Origin: Pseudomonas cremoricolorata
GTDB lineage: Bacteria > Pseudomonadota > Gammaproteobacteria > Pseudomonadales > Pseudomonadaceae
NCBI RefSeq assembly: GCF_000759535.1
Contig: NZ_CP009455.1
Location: 2,976,001-3,040,000 of the forward strand
Reading direction: 5' to 3'
Length of the DNA: 64,000 nucleotides
Positions 1 to 7,958 of this stretch are shown piece after piece. Position 1 is the first letter of the stretch; every line of letters begins with the position of its first letter. The notes beneath the pieces are model-generated. The model had not been told where the DNA came from, ran no database searches, and saw only the letters and a program-made list of their open reading frames with translations. The position numbers and the translations under genes were made by a program.

Positions 1-51
1 GGCCTGCCGCTGAGCGGTAATTGTCGGGTGGCCGAAATACTGGCTAGGATA

Positions 52-67
52 CTGTTCGCATATACAG
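52..67. promoter_or_regulatory. LexA (SOS) box
   Basis: CTGTTCGCATATACAG fits the gammaproteobacterial LexA consensus CTGT-N8-ACAG exactly in both half-sites. It lies 13 bases before the first start codon of the small gene pair that follows, where LexA would block transcription until DNA damage. Such control is common for genes of mobile elements. Confidence 0.7.
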
Positions 68-80
68 TATTTGGTGCCCT

Positions 81-377
81 ATGTATTTCCTTGTCGTGCG
101 CCGCCGCTCCCACGGCGCGGCGCTACCCTCTGAGCAACTGCGCCAGCAAACCCCCATTCGCGCTGACGTCCACATCGGAGAGCATCAGAGCGAACTGCTG
201 GGCCGAGTGTCGACACAGGCCTGGGTCTTCAGCCCAGCGCCTGGCGCCGACGTGATACCTCGGCTGCACGATGCGAAGATCACCGGCATGGCCCAGCAAG
301 GCATGAACATCAGCGGCGTCGAGGAAATCGACGGAGTCCTGTACGCCCAGTCTTGGTGGTGCAGGGTGGACTCATGA
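81..377 (+). CDS. Small protein of unknown function, predicted SOS-regulated
   Basis: I do not recognise this 98-residue protein. It starts 13 bases after the LexA box, and its stop overlaps the ATG of the next gene (ATGA at 374-377), which suggests translational coupling. No good ribosome binding site precedes the ATG at 81, so the true start may be further in; the most protein-like part is the last 40 residues, rich in Trp, Gly and Asp. No signal peptide or membrane segment is evident. It probably belongs to the mobile element. Confidence 0.45.
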   Translation: MYFLVVRRRSHGAALPSEQLRQQTPIRADVHIGEHQSELLGRVSTQAWVFSPAPGADVIPRLHDAKITGMAQQGMNISGVEEIDGVLYAQSWWCRVDS

Positions 378-727
378 GTAGAATCCCCACGGCGTGGATG
401 CACGAACTGGATGACCAGGTCGCGTTCCTGATGGACCCAGACGGCCGCGAAGCCGTGCTCAGCGAAATGGCGGTTGCGGCGCACCGGGCCGGCCGCATCG
501 ATGCCTGCGTGCTGGCCGACATGCTGGAGCTGGCAGAGGCGGGCAGGCTATGGGCGATGGAGGACTTGGAAACAGTGTTTCCGATGCCTGCTGTAGGTGA
601 GCAAAAAGACGGGTGGGGTGTACCGCTTTCCAGAACGGAGCGGGTCGAGCCTGGACGGCTCACGGGAGGGTGGGACCTTCTGGATATCCCAGTGGTCAAT
701 GCGGATGGCGCGGGAAACCGTGCGTGA
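374..727 (+). CDS. Small acidic protein of unknown function from the mobile element
   Basis: A 117-residue protein starting at the ATG inside the ATGA overlap with the previous gene, preceded by GGTGGA. The first 70 residues are acidic and likely helical (LSEMAVAAHRAGRID, then an Asp/Glu/Leu-rich helix). The last 45 residues are rich in Gly and Arg and look less protein-like, so the 3' part could be a frameshifted or read-through tail. I assign no function. It would be co-transcribed with the preceding gene under the LexA box. Confidence 0.55.
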   Translation: MSRIPTAWMHELDDQVAFLMDPDGREAVLSEMAVAAHRAGRIDACVLADMLELAEAGRLWAMEDLETVFPMPAVGEQKDGWGVPLSRTERVEPGRLTGGWDLLDIPVVNADGAGNRA

Positions 728-1139
728 ACAAATCGTGAATCACGCGGTTTGCGAGCGTGTACTTCTGTTGCTTTCTTGAGACAAAATGAACGGCTGCGGG
801 CGGCTCAAGTTGTTGATTTCAAAGGGCTGGCAGGTGCCAGCTATGATTTAGGTTCCAGCGGCGCAAGCTGTAAGAGTTCGAGTCTCTTCGTCCGCACCAT
901 CTTCTGAGTCGAGGGGTCGAGAGCGCACATTCGCTCCCCCTCCGCTGGCTTATCCCTCCTGAGCATGAGCACAACGCGCTTCTGGGCGTTCACCGTGCTT
1001 ACCCAGCCTCCCTACGCTCTCTGGCAGCGTCATTCAAAATTGATCAGCCCCTGCGCCATTAAGTCGCCACATCCCTATGGCACTTGCCGTGCGCTGTCTA
1101 TAAAATGCGACCAGTTCTCATTTACTCCTGGTCTCGCCT
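728..1139. other. Gene-free junction between mobile element and core chromosome
   Basis: This holds no convincing coding sequence. It contains the tRNA-Leu fragment (845-899) and then about 240 bases of chromosome leading into the ECF sigma gene. An open frame from 965 is only an in-frame upstream extension of the FecR frame that reads through the sigma gene in another frame. The sigma-gene promoter presumably lies in the last 100 bases; no Fur site is clear enough to call there. Confidence 0.6.
845..899 (+). pseudogene. 3' fragment of tRNA-Leu (anticodon TAG), probable attR site
   Basis: The sequence contains the 3' half of the anticodon arm (loop reading TTTAGGT, anticodon TAG at 849-851), a class II variable arm, a T-arm (AAGAG, loop TTCGAGT, CTCTT at 872-888), the 3' acceptor strand CGTCCGC (889-895), the discriminator A and an encoded CCA (897-899). 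The bases before 845 cannot supply the D-arm or the 5' acceptor strand, so this is not a functional tRNA. A displaced tRNA 3' end next to foreign genes is what site-specific integration leaves behind. Confidence 0.8.
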
Positions 1140-1646
1140 GTGTCCGTATCCGATACCTCAAAGTTGAGTTACTTCTTCAGCGATCACCATCGCTGGCTGC
1201 TGCAGTACGTGCAGCGTCAGTTGAATCATCGCTCGGATGCCGAGGACACAGCGGCCGAGACGTTCTGCCAGATCATCGCGGCGCGGGTCGATCCGGCTGC
1301 CATCGAGCAGCCGCGCGCTTATCTTGCGACCATCGCCCGGCGTCTGATCTTCGATCGCTATCGGCGGCGGCGGCTGGAAGAGGCCTATCTGGAGCGCTTG
1401 ATGCTGCTGCCGGAGGCCTTGGCGCCGTCGCCGGAGCAAACCCATTTGCTGCTCGAGGCGCTGCATGCCATCGACAGCAGCCTGGCAGGGTTGCCGCTGA
1501 TCGTGAAGAAAGCCTTTCTGCTCAGTCAGCTCGACGGTCTGCCCTATGCCGAAATCAGCCAGAAGCTTGGGGTATCCGAGCGCACGGTAGGCCGCTACAT
1601 GACCCAGGCCTTGCGTCAGTGCTACCTCAGCGGTGCTCATCCATGA
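1140..1646 (+). CDS. FecI-like ECF sigma factor
   Basis: Predicted 168-residue extracytoplasmic-function sigma factor of the iron-starvation (FecI) type, which directs RNA polymerase to the promoter of the adjacent TonB receptor gene. Region 2 is at about residues 10-75 (DAEDTAAETFCQI, then RAYLATIARRLIFDRYRRRR) and region 4 at about 105-160 with the helix-turn-helix EISQKLGVSERTVGRYM. The start is a GTG with a weak ribosome binding site; no ATG lies close by, so the N-terminus is the least certain part. Its stop overlaps the ATG of the FecR gene, as is usual for such pairs. Confidence 0.88.
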   Translation: MSVSDTSKLSYFFSDHHRWLLQYVQRQLNHRSDAEDTAAETFCQIIAARVDPAAIEQPRAYLATIARRLIFDRYRRRRLEEAYLERLMLLPEALAPSPEQTHLLLEALHAIDSSLAGLPLIVKKAFLLSQLDGLPYAEISQKLGVSERTVGRYMTQALRQCYLSGAHP

Positions 1647-2590
1647 GCCGTGGCGCGCTGGACCCAGCGGCGGAGCAGGCCATCGCCTGGATGGTGCGCC
1701 TGCGCTCGGGTCGCGCGGATGCGCGGCAGGAGGCGCGCTTTGAGCGCTGGTTGGCCCAGGATTCTGCCAACCTCCAAGCCTGGGAACAGCTGCAGCGCGG
1801 CATGGGTGGCCATTACGAAGTCGCACGGCGGGCGCCGCAGGTGCTGCGCGATACGTTGTTGCAGCCGCAAATGCGTCGTCGCGACGTGCTGCGTGGGTTG
1901 GGTGGACTCACCCTGCTGGGCGGTGCGCTGTGGCTGGGTGCGCACAGTGACAGTGCGCGGATGCTGACGGCTGATCTGCGCACCGGCACGGGCGAGCGAC
2001 GCACGGTCACCCTGGTCGACGGCAGTCGATTGAGCCTGAATGCCGGTACGTCGCTGGACATCGAGTTCTCGGCGAATCAGCGGCTGTTGCGCCTTTATCA
2101 GGGTGCGCTGGTCATTCAGGTGGCGCCTGATGCGACGCGGCCGCTGCTGGTGCGCACCGAGCAGGGTGATGCGCGCGCCCTGGGCACGCGCTTTCTGGTC
2201 GAGCAGTTGGATGGTGCGACCCGCGTGGTGGTGCTCGAGCACAGCGTGCGCGCGTCGGTGCCAGCAGGTGCCTGGCTGGACCTGGCAGCAGGGCAGGCGG
2301 CAGTGCTGCGCGGGGCGCGTGTCGAGCTTGCCAGCGACTCGCAGCAGTATCGCGCCGACTGGCTCGAAGGTCGTCTGAGCGTATTGGACGAGCCGTTGCA
2401 GGCGGTGATCGATGCCCTGCGGCCCTATCGGCCAGGGCTCATGCGCGTCGATCCCGAGGTGCGCAACCTGCGCGTGCAGGGCGTGTTCCCGCTGGGTGAT
2501 AGCGAGCGAGCGCTGGCGGCCCTGGAAGACACGATGCCTATCCGGGTCAGGCGCTACGGCAGTTGGTTGACCCTGATCGAGTCACGCTGA
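1643..2590 (+). CDS. FecR-like anti-sigma / sigma regulator
   Basis: Inner-membrane partner (315 residues) of the sigma factor encoded just upstream; ATG overlaps the sigma stop. The cytoplasmic N-terminal DUF4880-type region (residues 1-50) has the Trp-rich pattern WMVRLRSG...RFERWLAQD; a single membrane segment follows an RRR motif at about residues 75-98; the FecR domain (about 110-205, TGTGERRTVTLVDGSRLSLN) and a C-terminal STN-binding part are periplasmic. In the Fec/Fpv scheme it receives the signal of the occupied receptor and releases or activates the sigma factor. It has the usual length for the family. Confidence 0.9.
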   Translation: MSRGALDPAAEQAIAWMVRLRSGRADARQEARFERWLAQDSANLQAWEQLQRGMGGHYEVARRAPQVLRDTLLQPQMRRRDVLRGLGGLTLLGGALWLGAHSDSARMLTADLRTGTGERRTVTLVDGSRLSLNAGTSLDIEFSANQRLLRLYQGALVIQVAPDATRPLLVRTEQGDARALGTRFLVEQLDGATRVVVLEHSVRASVPAGAWLDLAAGQAAVLRGARVELASDSQQYRADWLEGRLSVLDEPLQAVIDALRPYRPGLMRVDPEVRNLRVQGVFPLGDSERALAALEDTMPIRVRRYGSWLTLIESR

Positions 2591-2606
2591 GTGAGTGGGG
2601 AATCAT

Positions 2607-2625
2607 TCAAATGCTAATTCGAATG
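2607..2625. promoter_or_regulatory. Possible Fur-type site before the TonB receptor gene
   Basis: The AT-rich gap between the FecR and receptor genes holds AATGCTAAT followed by CGAATG. The first half resembles the Fur box (AATGATAAT), the second half does not. Its position about 80-100 bases before the receptor start suits iron control, but the match is partial, and a sigma-ECF promoter may occupy the same gap. Confidence 0.3.
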
Positions 2626-2705
2626 AAAAATTCTCTCATTCGTGTCCGCTTTTTTCGTTTCGATGCACCTAGCTCCTGACAATAGAAAAATTCAGGAGTA
2701 TCCAC

Positions 2706-5108
2706 GTGTTCAAACCCTGGCCCCTTGCCCTCGCCATAGCGCTGGCCAGCGCATCTGTAGCGCCTGCCTGGGCGCAAGGTTCCGCGCAGCAACAGCAGCA
2801 GCGTTTCGACCTGCCCGCCGCCAGCCTGGCGCAGACCCTCAACGCCATCGCCCGGCAGGGCGGGCAGGTGATGTCGCTCAACCCGGCGTTGGTCGCCGGC
2901 AAGCAGGCGCCCGCCATCCACGGTCAGATGAGCCCGCTGCAAGCCTTGCAGCAGGCCCTGGCAGGTAGCGGTCTGCAAGCGATCGTCACGGGCAATGGCA
3001 CGTTCAGCGTTGAAACGGCGGTTGATGCCGAGGGCGCGCTGGAGCTGGGCGCCACCACCATCGACAGCCAGACATTGGGTGAGACCACCGAATTCTCCGG
3101 TTCCTACACCACCGGTGCCGTGACGATCGGCAAGAGCGCGCAGACGCTGCGACAAACACCGCAGTCGGTGACCGTAGTGACGCGCAAACTGATGGATGAC
3201 AAGAATCTGGTGTCGCTGGATCAGGTGATGGCGCAGACCACCGGTATCACCCGCGCCAATCGCGGCTACGGCAACCACCATTTCAGCTCCCGCGGCTTCG
3301 ACCTGACCGACGACAGCTATATGGTCGATGGTGTCGCCGGGCAGGCCTACGCCTATACCGGCTGGATGATCCCGGACATGGCGGTGTTCGATCGCGTGGA
3401 GGTGCTGCGCGGAGCGTCCGGGCTGCTGGTGGGGGCGGGCAATCCGGGTGGTGCGGTCAACCTGGTGCGTAAGCGTCCTACGCTCGATCCGCGTTTTTCT
3501 GTCACCACGCGTGCCGGCTCTTGGGACAACTATCGCCTTGACCTGGATGCCAGCGGCAAACTCAACGATGAAGGCACAGTGCGCGGGCGCATGATTGCGT
3601 CGTACGAGGACCGCGGTTACTTCACCGATGTCACCAAGTCCAAGCGGCCATTGCTGTACGGCATCCTCGAGGGCGACCTGAGCGACACCACCACCGTGGC
3701 GCTCGGCCTGCGTCGGCAGACCTCGCGCACCGATGGCTACAGCGTGCTGGGCCTGCCGAGAAATCCCGACGGCAGCAACCCGCATCTGCCGCGTTCGACG
3801 TTCCTGGGGCAGGACTGGGCCACGCTGCAGAGCCATACCGACGAGGTCTTCGCCGACCTCAACCACCGCTTCAACGACAACTGGACCGGCAAGCTGGCCG
3901 TGTCGCATTCCGAAAGCGGCTACAACCGCAGTGCCATCGAGTGGGGCGCCGAGGACACCCTGGAGTACGGCAGCCCGACCGGCCCGATGGTCAACGATGT
4001 CAGCTACCACAAGTTCGACGTCACCGCGAACGCGGTGGACGGCCATCTGGACGGTGAGTTCGAGGCGTTCGGGCTGAGCCATCAGGTGTCGCTGGGGGCC
4101 AACTGGTCGAAGCGCAAGATGAACGACAAGGAAGCGACCGTCGCCCTCGACAAGCCGATTCCGCTGAACGTCTACCGGCCCGACCATAACAACGTGCCCA
4201 AGCTGCGCCGTCAGGGTTGGGACTACAAGCAGGACACCTTCGACACGCGGTATGGCACCTACCTCAATGCGCGTCTGCACATGACCGAAGACCTGAGCCT
4301 GATCCTCGGTGGGCGGCTGAGCTGGTACAAGACCGAAACGCTTAGCGAGGACATCAATAACACCAACCAGCAGAAGCACGAGTTCACGCCCTTCGTGGGC
4401 ACGATCTACGACCTCGACGAGCACTGGTCGTGGTACGCCAGCTATGCCGATATCTTCATGCCCCAGGCCGGTTATCGCACGGTCGGCGGGCAGATGCTCG
4501 ACCCGGCGGTGGGTTCGAACTATGAAACCGGGATCAAGGGCGAGCTGTTCGACAAGCGCCTGAACGTCTCGCTGGCGCTGTTCTACATCGAACAGGAGAA
4601 AGTTGCTGCTCGCGATTATGCCAACGATGGCGAATGCCCCAACGATGTCGCGGGGCGCTGCTTCGTCAACAGCGATGGTATCAGCCGCAGCAAAGGCTTC
4701 GAGGCTGAGGCCAGTGGCGAGCTGCTGCCTGGCCTGCAAGTCGCGGCCGGTTACACGTTCAACACCACGCAGTCGGAAACCGGTGGGCCGATCTCGGCGC
4801 AGACGCCCAAGCACATGCTGCGGCTCAACAGCAACTACACCTTGCCGGGGCAGTGGAGCCGCCTCAGTGTCGGCGGCGGAGTATCAGCGCAGTCGCATTA
4901 CTACGACGCCTACAACGGCGTGAGTAATAGCGGTCGGGCGATTTTCGATGCGCGGGCCGCCTACAAGCTCGACGCCAACTGGACGGTGGCGGTCGATGTA
5001 GAGAACCTGCTCGATCACAAATACTTCGACTCGACCGGCTACTGGACCCGCGGCACCACCTATGGCACGCCACGCAGTTACATGCTGACACTGCGCGGGG
5101 ATTTCTGA
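2706..5108 (+). CDS. TonB-dependent siderophore receptor with STN signalling domain
   Basis: Outer-membrane transducer of 800 residues, FpvA/PupB type. Signal peptide (about 1-23, cleaved near AWAQG), then an STN secretin/TonB N-terminal domain (about 35-90, FDLPAASLAQTLNAIARQGG) that talks to FecR, a plug domain (about 135-245, RQTPQSVTVVTRKLMDD...VEVLRGASGLLVGAGNPGG) and a 22-strand barrel ending in the typical C-terminal Phe (LTLRGDF). The start is GTG, 8-10 bases after AGGAG. Together with the upstream sigma/FecR pair it forms a complete cell-surface signalling unit. The siderophore is not evident: no biosynthesis or reductase gene lies nearby. Confidence 0.93.
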   Translation: MFKPWPLALAIALASASVAPAWAQGSAQQQQQRFDLPAASLAQTLNAIARQGGQVMSLNPALVAGKQAPAIHGQMSPLQALQQALAGSGLQAIVTGNGTFSVETAVDAEGALELGATTIDSQTLGETTEFSGSYTTGAVTIGKSAQTLRQTPQSVTVVTRKLMDDKNLVSLDQVMAQTTGITRANRGYGNHHFSSRGFDLTDDSYMVDGVAGQAYAYTGWMIPDMAVFDRVEVLRGASGLLVGAGNPGGAVNLVRKRPTLDPRFSVTTRAGSWDNYRLDLDASGKLNDEGTVRGRMIASYEDRGYFTDVTKSKRPLLYGILEGDLSDTTTVALGLRRQTSRTDGYSVLGLPRNPDGSNPHLPRSTFLGQDWATLQSHTDEVFADLNHRFNDNWTGKLAVSHSESGYNRSAIEWGAEDTLEYGSPTGPMVNDVSYHKFDVTANAVDGHLDGEFEAFGLSHQVSLGANWSKRKMNDKEATVALDKPIPLNVYRPDHNNVPKLRRQGWDYKQDTFDTRYGTYLNARLHMTEDLSLILGGRLSWYKTETLSEDINNTNQQKHEFTPFVGTIYDLDEHWSWYASYADIFMPQAGYRTVGGQMLDPAVGSNYETGIKGELFDKRLNVSLALFYIEQEKVAARDYANDGECPNDVAGRCFVNSDGISRSKGFEAEASGELLPGLQVAAGYTFNTTQSETGGPISAQTPKHMLRLNSNYTLPGQWSRLSVGGGVSAQSHYYDAYNGVSNSGRAIFDARAAYKLDANWTVAVDVENLLDHKYFDSTGYWTRGTTYGTPRSYMLTLRGDF

Positions 5109-5183
5109 GCGCGATGAGTGCGCGGCTATTAATAGAAGGCAGCCAGGCCGGCCCGGCATACGGGGCGGCCTGAGCGGCAGGTG

Positions 5184-6068
5184 TCATTTCACCGGCGGCG
5201 CCAGCAATGACCAGCGCCGATCGGTGATGATGAAAGGCGAATCGAAGGTGCCGTCTTCGCTGATGAAGGCTATGACCTGGGTCTGGGTTCGGTTCATGCG
5301 GGTGTCGACATCCGGCCAGAACAGCACGGGTGAATCTGCCGGTGGCTCGCCGAAGCGTTCGCTGAAGTAACTGTAGGCGGCGTTGTAGCTGCGCTCGCTG
5401 CCTGGCGTCACCAGGGCGCTATAGAGCACATCCTTGTAGAAGCACAAGGTCACTGCCGCGGCTGTGTTACCGGCCAAGGCATTGGCCACATTCTTGCCGT
5501 CGTAGCACGTACTGCCATTGGCGCTCTTACCCTTGTTCAGCGCAGGTTTTTTGTCGGGATAGGCGCGGCCCAGGTCGAAGCCTATGATGGTCACGGTCGC
5601 AGGTCTGGACTGCTCGATGTTCAGCGGCGGCAGATCAAAGCGGTAGTGCACCGGTTTCCCCGAGAACGCCACTTCCACCGTCAGGCTGCGTGCGTGCAGC
5701 AGAGCGCCAGTGAAGGCGCCCATGTCGGCCGGCACCAGTTTACCGTCAGCGTTGCCCAAGACCTTCAGTTCAGTGGTTGCACCTTGATCGAAGCGCACCT
5801 TGGCCGTGCAGGCAGTCCCTTGCTCGCCCTGGCAACTGTCTGGGCCGCCATCGGCGAAATTCAGCAACGCCGCAGGTTCGCCATCATGGCTGTCGATGAC
5901 CATCAACTCCAGTCCCGGGCCATGGCCTCGCGTGGGGCTGGCAGGTTGCGTGTAAAAGGTGATGGGGCCAGGCTGCGAAGGGTCGTTGAGCTGGTTCTGC
6001 GACCACCCAGCATCGGCTGCCAGTGGTAACAGGCTCAGTGCAAGCAGGGTCTTCGGGGTCATCGTCAT
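5184..6068 (-). CDS. Exported protein of unknown function
   Basis: I do not recognise this 294-residue protein. It has a signal peptide (residues 1-20, cleavage near ADAGWS) and no further membrane segment, so it is probably periplasmic or secreted. Five cysteines (two in DSCQGEQGTACTAKV, one in STCYDGKN, one in LCFYKD) could form disulfides. AAGGA lies a few bases before the ATG at 6068. It stands alone, convergent with the TonB receptor gene, with no terminator between them that I can see. Confidence 0.75.
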   Translation of the reverse strand: MTMTPKTLLALSLLPLAADAGWSQNQLNDPSQPGPITFYTQPASPTRGHGPGLELMVIDSHDGEPAALLNFADGGPDSCQGEQGTACTAKVRFDQGATTELKVLGNADGKLVPADMGAFTGALLHARSLTVEVAFSGKPVHYRFDLPPLNIEQSRPATVTIIGFDLGRAYPDKKPALNKGKSANGSTCYDGKNVANALAGNTAAAVTLCFYKDVLYSALVTPGSERSYNAAYSYFSERFGEPPADSPVLFWPDVDTRMNRTQTQVIAFISEDGTFDSPFIITDRRWSLLAPPVK

Positions 6069-6140
6069 GTCGTCCTTGAACTCAAACCGCGCAATCTACA
6101 GCGCCAGCGCTTCGAACTGAAGCGTTGGTGCGGGGGGCAC

Positions 6141-6449
6141 TCAACTCTGGTCGGGGCGCAAATGGCTCATGAAGCTCAGCGACTCGATTGCGTTCATGTA
6201 GCGTGCGAAGCGCGGGTCGCCCTGATTGAACGCGCTGGCGACGTTCTTGGCGTGCTCCAGGGTATCCCATACAGCGAGGTCGACGAACGTGCGGTCCGCG
6301 CTGATGGGGCTGTAGGGGCGGTAGTCGATCAGGCCCGGAAAGTCGCGCAGCGTCTGGCGAAGCTCGCTGCGAAGTGCCGGCATGTGGGCAACCTGTTCAG
6401 GCTTGACGGTGAAAACGGCCAGTTCGAGAACGTGGAAGGAATCAGGCAT
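6141..6449 (-). CDS. Antibiotic biosynthesis monooxygenase-like small protein (ABM fold)
   Basis: A 102-residue protein with the dimeric ferredoxin-like ABM pattern: beta strand HVLELAVFTVKPEQ, helix MPALRSELRQTLRDFPGL, strand FVDLAVWDTLEHAKNVASAF and a terminal helix. Relatives include quinol monooxygenases and stress proteins; the substrate cannot be read from sequence. The internal ATG at 6449 was preferred over the longer frame because similarity to the fold begins there. It follows the WYL regulator gene on the same strand with 41 bases between, so the two are probably co-transcribed. Confidence 0.72.
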   Translation of the reverse strand: MPDSFHVLELAVFTVKPEQVAHMPALRSELRQTLRDFPGLIDYRPYSPISADRTFVDLAVWDTLEHAKNVASAFNQGDPRFARYMNAIESLSFMSHLRPDQS

Positions 6450-6490
6450 GGTAAGACTCTTGGCTGTGGATGAGCCGTCAGTGTCGAGGA

Positions 6491-7204
6491 TCATCCTGAC
6501 AGCGTGCTGTCAGTGCCGATCAGCGATTTCCACTGTTCAGCCTGATGGCGTGTATAGGCCTGCAGCGTGAGCTCGTGACGGTCGGCGGCGAACGGCGCGT
6601 CGAGCGCCACTGCCGCGATACGGTCGACGCGAAAATCGCGGTAGGCATCACGCGTCGTGCACCAACTGCCCAGAGTCCACTTGCCGCCCCAGTAGAACAA
6701 CCCCAGCGGATAGACCAGGCGCTGCGAAGGTTGACCAGCCAGGCTCAGGTAGATAATCCGCACGCTCTGGCCTTTCTCGATCGCTTGACGCAGCGTGCCG
6801 AAATGATCGCGCATGACCGGCGGGGTGCGGCCCAGTGCGCGTAGTGCCACCTGGTCCGGTGCTGGCGCTGCGCCGGGTAGCGAGGCGGCCACTTTGCCGA
6901 GCAATGACCTCGCCGCAGCACCTAATGCCTGATCCGTGGTGCTGGCAAGCATGTCCACGGCCAGCATCAATGCTTCGAATTCGAGCGAGGTCAGCGACAA
7001 GGGCGGCAGTTCGAATGTGTCGTGCAGGGCGTAGCCGACGCCTGGCGTCCCATAAATCGGAATGCCGCTAAGCGAGATGTCGTCGATATAGCGGTAAATG
7101 CTGCGCACTGACACCTGCATGCGCTCGGCGAGTCTTTCTGCGCAAATGGGCTGGTGGGCACGAATCAGGTTGACCAGTTGGAACAGGCGATCAGCTTTGC
7201 GCAT
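6491..7204 (-). CDS. HTH-WYL transcriptional regulator (YafY/DeoR-like)
   Basis: Predicted DNA-binding regulator of 237 residues. Residues 1-60 form a winged helix (RKADRLFQLVNLIRA, then AERMQVSVRSIYRYIDDI), and the WYL ligand-sensing domain lies at about 130-210 (VRIIYLSLAGQPSQRLVYPLGLFYW, then DFRVDRI). The upstream in-frame extension to 7465 is rejected because it lacks domain sequence and overlaps the start of the divergent gene at 7455. WYL proteins sense small effectors or nucleic acids; its likely target is the ABM gene directly downstream. Confidence 0.85.
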   Translation of the reverse strand: MRKADRLFQLVNLIRAHQPICAERLAERMQVSVRSIYRYIDDISLSGIPIYGTPGVGYALHDTFELPPLSLTSLEFEALMLAVDMLASTTDQALGAAARSLLGKVAASLPGAAPAPDQVALRALGRTPPVMRDHFGTLRQAIEKGQSVRIIYLSLAGQPSQRLVYPLGLFYWGGKWTLGSWCTTRDAYRDFRVDRIAAVALDAPFAADRHELTLQAYTRHQAEQWKSLIGTDSTLSG

Positions 7205-7454
7205 GGGGCTTCGTGGAGTATGTCGATGGAAAGGCGTGCACAGGGCGCCGCGTGTCAGGTGGGCAAGTTTAGCGCGGCGCAGCCGACGCCGGTGTAATGG
7301 TGCGCTTCGATTCTCCCAGCCAGAATTTGCACTGCCAGGACTTGAAATCCGTATGTCAGGCCCCATTTTCCAAGGCACTTCAAACAGGCTTTGCCAACCG
7401 AACGGGGCAAGGCTGATCGCCAGGCGGCACGTGCTGCTTGCAGAGGAACAGTCG

Positions 7455-7760
7455 ATGATCGCCAAGGAACATCGCCAAAGCGCCGCGCTAGAGCGGTTTG
7501 CCCAGGCTAATCCGCAGTTGCTCGAGGAAATAAGCGGCCTCGACGCGCGCGAGCAGGCCCAGCAAATCGCCTGGGCGTTCGAGGATCAAGCCCAGAGCGA
7601 GGGGCTTGAGGCTTGGGAATATGCGCTCGAGCTGATCGCCGAGTCGCCGCAGGCGCTCGCCAGCATGCGCCTGGAAACCCATCAGGAAGTGGCGCAGGCG
7701 CTCGGTCTGGAATGGGAAGAATACTGCGTGTTCAACGAACTCGATCCGGCGGCGCCTTGA
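7455..7760 (+). CDS. Conserved small protein (DUF6388-like)
   Basis: A 101-residue acidic, alpha-helical protein without signal peptide or membrane segment (AALERFAQANPQLLEEISGLDAREQ pattern). It resembles the short DUF6388 proteins found in pseudomonads, for which no function is known. GAGGA lies nine bases before the ATG at 7455; the upstream extension to 7098 is out of character and overlaps the divergent regulator. It precedes tig by about 200 bases and is probably a separate transcript. Confidence 0.7.
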   Translation: MIAKEHRQSAALERFAQANPQLLEEISGLDAREQAQQIAWAFEDQAQSEGLEAWEYALELIAESPQALASMRLETHQEVAQALGLEWEEYCVFNELDPAAP

Positions 7761-7958
7761 TCGCTCGATCGGGGTGGTCGTCAGTGAAGTTGATATCGGG
7801 GCTCGGCGAGCGGTCGCCGGGGCTTTGAAGGTAATCGTCCGGTGTGGCGTTCCGTCAACGGGGTGGGGTGACTTCTGGTGGATGAATCACTAGAATGTTC
7901 GCCCTTGATTCTGGAGTCGGGCTATCGCCGGCTAACGTCTGTGCAACGAGGAATATCC

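Larger units (their letters stand above)
1..899. mobile_element. Right end of an integrated element (prophage or ICE-like) in a tRNA-Leu gene
   Basis: The stretch ends in a truncated 3' half of a tRNA-Leu gene (845-899), the classical scar left when a tyrosine-integrase element inserts in the 3' part of a tRNA gene. It also carries a LexA-type box and two tiny overlapping genes unlike the housekeeping genes that begin at about 1140. The intact tRNA and the integrase would lie left of the window, so the size and kind of element cannot be judged. No structural phage or conjugation gene is visible in this part. Confidence 0.6.

Noticed and set aside
845..899. Functional tRNA-Leu gene
   Set aside because: The 5' acceptor strand and D-arm are absent before 845, so only a 3' fragment is present.
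965..1642. Open frame running from 965 into the FecR gene
   Set aside because: The part before 1643 overlaps the ECF sigma gene in another frame, has no domain sequence and no ribosome binding site; FecR starts at the coupled ATG.
2607..4814. 735-residue open frame antisense to the TonB receptor gene
   Set aside because: It is a GC-rich shadow of the receptor gene, with His/Gln/Val/Arg-rich composition typical of antisense frames and no fold or start signal.
7205..7465. N-terminal extension of the WYL regulator
   Set aside because: It is Ser/Arg-rich without homology-like pattern and overlaps the start of the divergent small gene; the internal ATG at 7204 starts the winged helix.
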